Shown here in pieces: positions 56,039-64,000 of a DNA stretch of 64,000 nt. The notes under the pieces are model-generated. The model did not search any database. It was not told the origin of the DNA and saw nothing but the letters and a program-made list of their open reading frames with translations. The position numbers were made by a program, and so were the translations under genes. Each line of letters starts with the position of its first letter. The stretch's first letter is position 1. Source of the stretch: Kalmusia sp. IMI 367209. Lineage: Eukaryota > Ascomycota > Dothideomycetes > Pleosporales > Didymosphaeriaceae. The stretch covers positions 494,626 to 558,625 of the forward strand of contig JAPEUQ010000021.1 in assembly GCA_027946365.1 (NCBI GenBank), written 5' to 3'.

Positions 56039-59000
56039 GGTTGGGGATTGGAGTCGAAGGCGCTAAGGACTTATAGAATTAACGTCCTCTCTAGTAGAAT
56101 ACTTATAACTATAACTAGATATACTTATATTATCTTTATACTCTATCTCTTTTTATTTATAGCCTTATTAGCGTCATTTACTTCCGTGATAGCTATAGTA
56201 TTTATACGCCTAGTAGTTACCATCCGTTCATATTCACCTAGAATTAAGCTATATATATAGTGGTCTATATAAAGCCACTCTATATTAAATAGGATATTCT
56301 ATAAAAGGGACTGTCTTACTAGCCATATCACTATAAGTAAGGAGTGGGCGACGAAGACTAACTTATAAAAAAATATCTTAATTATATATAAGGAAAGATT
56401 TATCTAATACTATATTAAACTAGTATTATATCCTTATCTTTATTACTATTAATTACTATATACGGCTCCTAGGCTATTTATACTAGTAGTACTCGGTACG
56501 CGTCATTAGATATATAATAGATATATCTAAATATAAGATCTATTTTTACTTTTATAGAGAAGCTCTGTTAACCCCTATCCTACTATTACGTAACTAAGCT
56601 AGTATAGTCGGGCGGCGTGATATAAATAGAGTAAGAATAATAATAAATTTAAGTAGGATACTAATAATAATATAGTTGAGACGTAGGAAAAAGGAGATAG
56701 TAGATTTTTAAAACGCGATCTTATTTACTATAAGCCATTCTAATATATTAGGATGTTCACGCGTTAAAGTAAAGTATATAGTAGTATATACTATATTATA
56801 TTATAAATAAATTAGGTCTAGGATAAGAGATTAATAACCGTAATGGTATTATTACCAAGCTGGCCTATATATACCTTATACGTTATTAGTTAATCTATAA
56901 CTTAACCTAACTATTATATTAACTTAGTATGACTACTATAAGGCTTAACTTAACTACTAGATCTACTTAACCTATCTACTACGTTATCTTATAATCTATC
57001 TAGCATCACGTAATGATTGGGTAGTTAATATATTAGTTTACTAGGTTATAAAAGCTTATCCTACTATTATAATAATATCTAAGGAGTATATCTAATACTA
57101 TAGGAGGGGTACTATTAATGATAGTATATTTAGAGAAATATAAATAATCGCGGATAGAGTACTAGTAAAGTCTATAATAATAATCTAAAGACTATTATAG
57201 ATTACTATAAAATTATAAAGATTACTAATAATTAGGAGTATAGGTCATGGCAGGAAATGAACCAGAGCTATCTAGGTTACTATCTAGATATATGAGTAAC
57301 CTAATGGGTATAAGAGCTCTAGAACGACTCTTTAATCCCAATTTATATATATATGAGAAGCCTATATTATAAAGGATCTTTTCTCCTTACCTAATATTTT
57401 AAAACTCTAAGGTAGATTATAGATATAATAATACTTAATTAACTTTTCTTTAGACTTAATCAAACTCGCTTATCGCATAGAAGTCTATTATAGTAGAATG
57501 GGAAGGTTTATAATAGATTATTTAGTTCTATTAACCTAATTTACTAGGTAATAAGTATTAAATAATATAGTAATATAAGTATACCTTATAATAGTTAATT
57601 ATAGTTATAAATAATTTTTAGTAGTCTCTAGAAGTCTCTAATAGTCTATAATAGTATATTATTATCTAGACTTTCATCAAGCTCTAGCGCCATAAAACAG
57701 TACTATTAAAGAAAGTAAAGTCTTACTTATTATAATAATAAGTTTAGACTATTAAAAATAGTATAATTAATTATTAGAAGATAAAGGATCTTAGGATAAG
57801 GATTAGAACTATATTAACTGGCTATAACTCCTCACGCCAAGTGTTGACAGAGGTTGGCTGTTAACGATAGTTAATTAACCTAGGTTAAGAGATGAGGTTA
57901 AAGAAAGTAGAGGACCCTAGAGATAGATAGAATTAATTAACCCTCTTAATTAAATCTATAAAATAGTTTATCTATAGTTTAGCTAATAATATTAAAATTA
58001 ATAGTTAAGAGTCTTACTATCTCAACCAGCCTCAACATGACGCAACGATCTTAATATAATCCCTTAGTAATACTAAGGGACTATACTAATTATATAAGCT
58101 AAAGGCTTAGCTAAAGACTAAATATGTTATTTATAATATTTAGATTAAGATTAACCCTAAAGTATATATTCCACTATTATAAAAACTAGTTAAATTAAGG
58201 CTACCTTATCTAACGGATTACCCATTAGTGGTAAATATTAAAACCCCTAAAAGATAATTAGAGATATCCCTATAGGATAAAAGATATTTAAGGAGAATAT
58301 TAAATACTATAAAATCCTCTATAAGTCATTTAAGGACGATAGATATAACTATAATATAAAGAGAGTAAATATATAATAAATAGTCTTTTTTATTTAGTTA
58401 ATTATATCTTTATACCTACTTTACTCTTACTATCTTTCTAAAACGCCAGTACACGACTAACTTATTAACTTAAGATTAGTGGTTGGCATTAACGATCGAT
58501 TTAAAATGGCGAAAGCTTATAATTAATATTTATTTATATTAAAACCCCTATAAAGTACTATAAGATAAGATATATAGCTAGTAGAATATAACTAGGCAGC
58601 CACCAAAATAGAGACGCACGATATCCCTAAGTTAAAATTAATAGATATAGTAATAAGTGATTTTCTAATAGCTATAAATAAGATTATAAATATCTAGACT
58701 ATAGTATTTAAAGAACTCCCACTATATTACTAGGATGACTAGGAGAGAGATAGTAAAACGATTCTAAGAGTATATAATAAAAAACTTCCCCTTAGATTAG
58801 GAAAGATATAGCTAGCTTTATAGTTAAGGAGGTATTATATAGAATGACTCTTACTAGCGGTATATTTAACTAGGATTATAATAGAAATATTTCTTAGACT
58901 AAAAGCGTATTATTTATAAACTAAAATAGACCCGTAACTAACGTTCCCTAAGAGTAGTAGAAACGATGCTAGTTAAAAGTAAACTTAAATATAAAGTCTT

Positions 59001-60709
59001 AGATAATAAGAAGATAATATCCTATCTATAATTAATAATATACTATTAAGGATTATTATTACATCAATCCTGAACAAGCACCTAAGTAATAGATACTTAA
59101 CTTAGTAATTAGCACACTTATAAATTTTAAATATAGATATGATTTAACGTTTATAGGGTTAATTAAAGGATAGAATATATCTTAAATCTAAATACTAACC
59201 GTGAGATTATTATGAATAATAGAAGTCCTAGAAGAATAACTATATAATAGAAATATAGTAGTTATTAATACTTATTCTATATTAACCTTTAGGTCTATCC
59301 TATAATAATACCCGCTGTAGTCGTTATATAAACTTAACTTAGAGTTAATATATCCTATTATAAATAAATCTAACCATATTATTAACTACTATCTATTTAC
59401 CTAGGGGTTCTATCTGCGTAGGTAATACATAACAAAAGTAAAAGAATATATTTAAAAGAAAGTTACTTAGCTTTAGCTAAACGCTTCTTATCTAGGTCTT
59501 TAGGCTTATAGTAACGGCCTAGATTAGGTTAGCCTTAATAATACTAGAGGAAGCATCATTATATGGGGATGATAGATGACTAGCGCTTACTTCTATAATA
59601 TATTAATATATATATAGTAAATCTAGTTATAGAGCTCTAGATTTATTTAATTATATTTCTATATAATTAAACCAAAAGACCTACTAGATAGAAGATCTAA
59701 GAAGTAAAAGGGCTTCCTATCTACCTTATTCTTACTATTATCTCTTATAGTAATGGTGAGATTACTAACCTTAATATGCTTAATGATAGAAATAGTACTA
59801 GACCTAAGAATAAGGCACTTCTTCTAGGTAAAGGATAGTCTAGATTTAAATATAATAGGAGGCTCCTTACGCTTATAAGGAGTTGGTGGTAAATAGCTAA
59901 GGTATCATTAATAAAAGTGACCACAAGAGCTTCTTAGGCGTATATACCTAATATGAGGCTAATAGCTATTATTAAAATTAGTACTCTAGTTAATAATAGG
60001 AGCCGCACGGTAGCCCTATACTAAGAGATAGAATATAGAGTCCTATCTAGGTCTACTCTATAGAAGCTAACTTCCTTAAACGGGCTGTGGGTTTTACGTC
60101 AGTTAATTCTTTTAAGGTATAATAGAGCTTACTTATAATATGGCGTACTTAGTTTTTAATAAGAATTAGTTATAGGATATAGATGACCACCGATTAAGCT
60201 ATTATTTAGGGAGAGAAAGAGATTAATTAATAGAGTCTCAGCTTTATATAAGATAATAGGGACGTACTAGCCCCTAGTAAAGATAGAATAATTATATTAT
60301 ATTACTTCTTTACTATAAGAATATATTATAGACTATGATAATTCCTTACACCCCAGCTCTACTATTAATGATAGCCTGTCTCTACGGATATACTTTCCTA
60401 GATATATCTATTAGTAGAGTAGTAGTCCTTTAAAGTGGACCATAGCTAAAGAATAGATATAAATAGGCTACTTAGTGGTATTCTATAGTCTAGTATACTT
60501 ATTCTAAACCCTATACTTAAGTGCCATATTAGTAGTACGTCTTAATAAGTCTTTTAATAATATTATGCCTATTGTCTGAAGTTAGTTGGGGCGCTTAATT
60601 ATTATACTTACCCTTATATAGGCTAGTACTAGTATTAAGTAGTAACTATACTATATTAATATATTTATACTCTATAGTCTCTTCTAAAGCTAATCTTCCT
60701 CATTAATTA

Positions 60710-62450
60710 TTAGGGGGCGTTAATATCTATGCCAGCGTTAAGTAGTATTATGGTAATGTTAATATAGTTACTAATAATAATAGTCTAAAGAGGTATAACT
60801 TCTATATTATCTATAGCTGAGGTATTGATATCTATATCCTTCTTAAGAAGGATTTGAACTAGATTAATATTACTATTTATAATTACTACTTAGAGGGCTA
60901 TCCTTCTCTAATTATCTACTACTAGGGCGTTAACGTTCACCCTAGCATTAAGAAGAATCCGAACCAGATTAATGTTATTCTTCTTAACTATTACTTAGAG
61001 GGCTATACTTCTATAATAGTCTACTAGTGGTGCGTTAACATCCACCCTAATATTAAGAAGAATCTAAACTAGATCAACGTTATTCTTCTTAGCTACTATT
61101 TAGAGGACTATACTTTCTAAATAGTCTTCTACTAGGGCGTTAACGTCCGCCCTAGTATTAAAAAGAATCTAAACTAGCTTATTATTATTCTCCTTAACTA
61201 CTACTTAGAGGGCTATCCTTTTATAATAGTTTATTATTAGGGCGTTGACATCCGCCTTAGTATTAAAAAAAATCTAAACCAGCTATTATTATTATTCTCC
61301 TTAATTATTACTTAAAGGGCTATCCTTTTATAATAATTTATTACTAGGACGTTAACGTCTATCTTAGTATTAAGAAGAATCTAAACTAGCTTATTATTAT
61401 TCTCCTTAACTATTACTTAGAGGGCTATCCTTTTATAATAGTCTACTAATAGTGCGTTAACATTCACCCTAGTATTAAGAAGAAGCTAAACTAGTTTAAT
61501 ATTATTCTTCTTAGCTATTACTTAGAGGGCTATTCTCTTTAACTTATATATTAGTAGTGCGTTGACGTCCGCCCTAGTATTAAAAAGAAGCCAAATTAGC
61601 TTAATATTATTCTCCTTAGTTATAGTTTAGAGGGTTATACTTCTCCTATAGTCTATTAGTAGTGCGTTAACGTCCGCCCTAGTATAAAAAAAGAAGCTGA
61701 ACCAGCTTAATATTATTCTCCTTAATTACTATTTAGAGGGCTGTATCCTTTTCTAATTATTTATTATTAGGGCGTTGACGTCCGCCCTAGTATTAAGAAG
61801 AATCTAAACTAGCTTAATGTTATTCTCCTTAGTATTTTCTTTAGCTACTACTTAAAGGGTTATACTTTTTAAATAGTCTACTATTAGGGCGTTAAGTCCT
61901 AGCATTAAAAAGAAGCTAAACTAGATTAATATTATTCTTCTTAGCTATTACTTAGAGGTTATACTAAATAGTCTACTATTAGGGCGTTGACGTCTACCCT
62001 AATATTAAAAAGAAGCTAAATTAGCTTAATATTATTCTTTTTAACTATTACTTAGAGGGCTATCTTTCTTTATAGTCTACTAGTGGTGCGTTAACGTCCA
62101 CTCTAGTATTAAAAGAAGCTGAACCAGATTAACGTTATTCTCCTTAACTATTACTTAAAGGGTTATACTTCCTAAATAATTTATTATTAGGGCGTTAACA
62201 TCCGCCCTAATATTAAGAAGAAGCTAAATTAGATTAACGTTATTCTTCTTAATTACTACTTAGAGGGCTATACTTTCTAAATAGTCTACTACTAGGCGTT
62301 AACGTTCACCCTAGCATTAAGAAGAATCTAAACTAGCTTAATATTATTCTCCTTAACTACTACTTAGAGGGCTATACTTTTATAATAGTTTACTACTAGG
62401 GCGTTAATATTTATCCTAGTATTAAGAAGAGTCTAAGCCAGCTTAATATT
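60710..62450 (-). pseudogene. ghost of an ankyrin-repeat gene, about 16 units of 105 bp
   Basis: A tandem array with period 104-106 bp. The GCGTTAAC landmark recurs at about 60927, 61032, 61137, 61242, 61348, 61454, 61559, 61664, 61772, 61889, 61984, 62088, 62192, 62296 and 62401, with degenerate copies towards 60717. The period equals 35 codons. On the minus strand each unit translates to a recognisable ankyrin repeat: ADVNA, a variable loop, (S)IxL-stop, NN(I/V)xLV-stop-ILLN, then again (R/G)ADVNA. The two recurrent TAG/TAA fall where ankyrin consensus has Gln (ALQ and LVQ), as expected from CAG/CAA to TAG/TAA by RIP. In fungi such arrays commonly form the C-terminus of NACHT/STAND immune-like receptors; an N-terminal domain should lie at higher coordinates, but I could not recognise one up to 64000. 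Confidence 0.75.
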
Positions 62451-64000
62451 ACCTTTCCTAGAAATATATTAAAGGGTAGTCACTTCTAGTATCTATAAGT
62501 TTAGATCTACTCCTATATTAATATATTCCTATATTATTATAGGGCATATAGACTATACTATAAGTTAAAAAGATATTCTATAAAAGCTTCTACCATTAGA
62601 TATTATATTAATAGGAGAGACTTTAAAACTATATAGTCCTCTCTTTTTAAGAAGTTTTAGCTAGTATACTAACTATATTACTATATAATATATTATTATT
62701 AATAGATATACCACCAGGCTAAGATACTATATATTTCTATAGATCTAGATAAGTCTACTAGGACCTTTAGTACTCGCTCTCGTCTCACTATCTAGGTCTT
62801 CTAGAAGGATGGGCGTATAGATAATTATAGAACTATTAAGTAGTACTTAACTAATTTATAGCCCTTATAGTATTAACGTAAGTATGGACTATGAAAGCTA
62901 TTATCCTTAAGAAGTCTATAGATATTCTACTTAATAACTAGGGCTTTTATGCTTTAATAGAACTAGATTACTAACGTAAGGAGGATACTTCATACTAATA
63001 GAAATAATGACTAGGTTAAATAGGGACTAACTAATATAGTATTAGCTATATATATAAATATTTTAAAAGGTACTTACCATTAGACTAAATCATAGTTATA
63101 AAACGGAACTAGGGTAGATTATATAATAAAGTAGCGTCAGCTTATAAGACTAGGGGTGGATATATAGACTCCTTCTAATGTTCTAGGTTAACTCTATTAA
63201 AATATATAAGTATTTTATATAGATATCTAGAAGCCTCTAGTATTAAGTTATTACCTTAAGATCTATATAAGAATACTTTCTTATAGTTAGTATATTAGAC
63301 TATCCTCTTTAGTCTTTTTATTAAGACGACCTTTCTGCCGATATATAGTTAATTCTTCTTTCTATCTTATATATATTTAGTAACTTTTAATTTAATGACT
63401 TTCTAGAAGGCCTTTATCTAATTCTTCTAAACCCCTATTACTTAAAGTATATTTTATATTAACGTTTCCTTAGGTTACTATTAGTGATAGTTAGAATAAA
63501 GATTATAGAGGAGTTCCTATATAGTAATAAAGGTATAATTATAGGATATTACCATTATTATATCTTAAACATCTTTCTCTTTAAGGTAGAAGATTAAATC
63601 GTTAGCTAATGGCTTTCTAGGTAGTATTAGTAGGGTGGGGGCCATGGTAATATACAATGTACAGCACGAAGGAAGAAGTAGAGTAAAGACTAGATCTAAA
63701 TATAAATATTAATTATAGATAAATAGTACTAAAATCTTTATATCTATCTAGTCTTTTTAGATTAACTATTTAGGTAGGTTATAAGCTATAACCCAACTGG
63801 ACCCAATTAGCAGGTTCTAAAAATCTCACTATAGACCCACTACAATTTATTAATTCCCATAATCTCTCTATATTAACTAGCGTAGTCCTAGGGCTAATTT
63901 TATCTATATATTACTACTAGCCCGTTAGCCTTCCCATAGTAGCTGGGATATGAATAAGGTTCTATTAAACGGTTTCTAAAATCTTCTAGCATGAAATATC

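Larger units (their letters stand above)
42240..64000. repeat. RIP-degraded AT-rich repeat block
   Basis: From about 42240 to the window end the sequence is dominated by A, T and TpA steps, CpA/TpG are scarce, and no frame exceeds 80 codons. This is the footprint of repeat-induced point mutation acting on repeated DNA (C-to-T, mainly at CpA). Reading with TAA/TAG taken as former Gln/Trp codons reveals pieces of old coding sequence (see the ankyrin array and the 54.8-55.2 kb relic). No intact transposase, reverse transcriptase, LTR pair or terminal inverted repeat was recognised by eye. The block probably holds several nested elements and may be pericentromeric or subtelomeric; no telomere repeat is present. 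Confidence 0.85.

Noticed and set aside
60710..62450. CRISPR-like or satellite DNA
   Set aside because: Spacers are not unique and the 105 bp period is continuous; ankyrin coding explains the period and the pattern of stops.
42240..64000. Mitochondrial DNA insertion or mitochondrial contig
   Set aside because: AT-richness is of RIP type with TpA excess; no mitochondrial gene, rRNA or tRNA was recognised and the flank is nuclear.
42240..64000. Starship-type giant element with a DUF3435 captain
   Set aside because: Cargo-like clusters next to a degraded block invite the idea, but no captain, boundary repeats or target-site duplication could be recognised by eye.

Overview
The window looks like nuclear DNA of a filamentous ascomycete (Pezizomycotina; the gene content fits a Dothideomycete, but the class is an inference). 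Genes carry short 45-150 nt GT-AG introns with CTAAT/CTGAT-like branch points, there is a nuclear tRNA-Glu with an intron after position 37, and the gene families are typical of fungi (siderophore MFS carrier, Zn2Cys6 regulator, tyrosinase, PAN-like secreted protein). The last 22 kb are AT-rich, TpA-rich and nearly free of CpA/TpG, the signature of repeat-induced point mutation (RIP).

Layout. (1) 0.8-8.5 kb: sparse genes: an ADP-ribosylglycohydrolase, a small cysteine-rich secreted protein whose 3' exon lies past an in-frame stop, tRNA-Glu, a five-exon PAN-like secreted protein, a SAM methyltransferase and a relic of an MCT-type carrier. (2) 9.2-12.4 kb: an EstB/IroE-like esterase (one frameshift) converging on a seven-exon siderophore-iron transporter, with a GATA-type iron-regulatory site upstream of the transporter. 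(3) 15-20.9 kb: a GH43 arabinanase-like gene with a lesion, a six-exon tyrosinase, an aldehyde-dehydrogenase-like protein whose catalytic Cys position is Pro, and a small unknown gene. (4) 21.2-33.8 kb, perhaps to 36.8 kb: a compact catabolic cluster: an FAD monooxygenase fused to an acetoacetate-decarboxylase-like domain, an MFS carrier, fumarylacetoacetase, a cupin, a CocE/NonD hydrolase, a LigB/DODA extradiol dioxygenase and a regulator with two C2H2 fingers plus a Zn2Cys6 domain; then a P450 relic and a secreted carboxymuconate-cyclase-type beta-propeller. (5) 37.5-42.2 kb: a HAD phosphatase, an arrestin-like protein with PPxY motifs and an FMO relic. (6) 42.2-64 kb: a RIP-degraded repeat block with tandem arrays, duplicated element relics and the ghost of an ankyrin-repeat gene with about 16 units of 105 bp.

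How the genes may work together. The cluster in (4) holds the steps expected for breaking down an aromatic (perhaps esterified) acid: uptake (MFS), ester hydrolysis (CocE/NonD), hydroxylation with possible decarboxylation (monooxygenase-ADC fusion), ring opening (LigB-type dioxygenase, cupin), hydrolysis of an acyl-pyruvate-type product (FAH), and a pathway-specific regulator divergent from the dioxygenase. A CCGGAA core recurs in four of its five intergenic regions. The pair in (2) would import a ferric siderophore and hydrolyse it to release iron. Exon structures were worked out by hand from splice sites, reading phase and family motifs; no search was run. Several otherwise intact genes carry single-base frameshifts, two at homopolymers, so sequencing error is as likely as pseudogenization for those.
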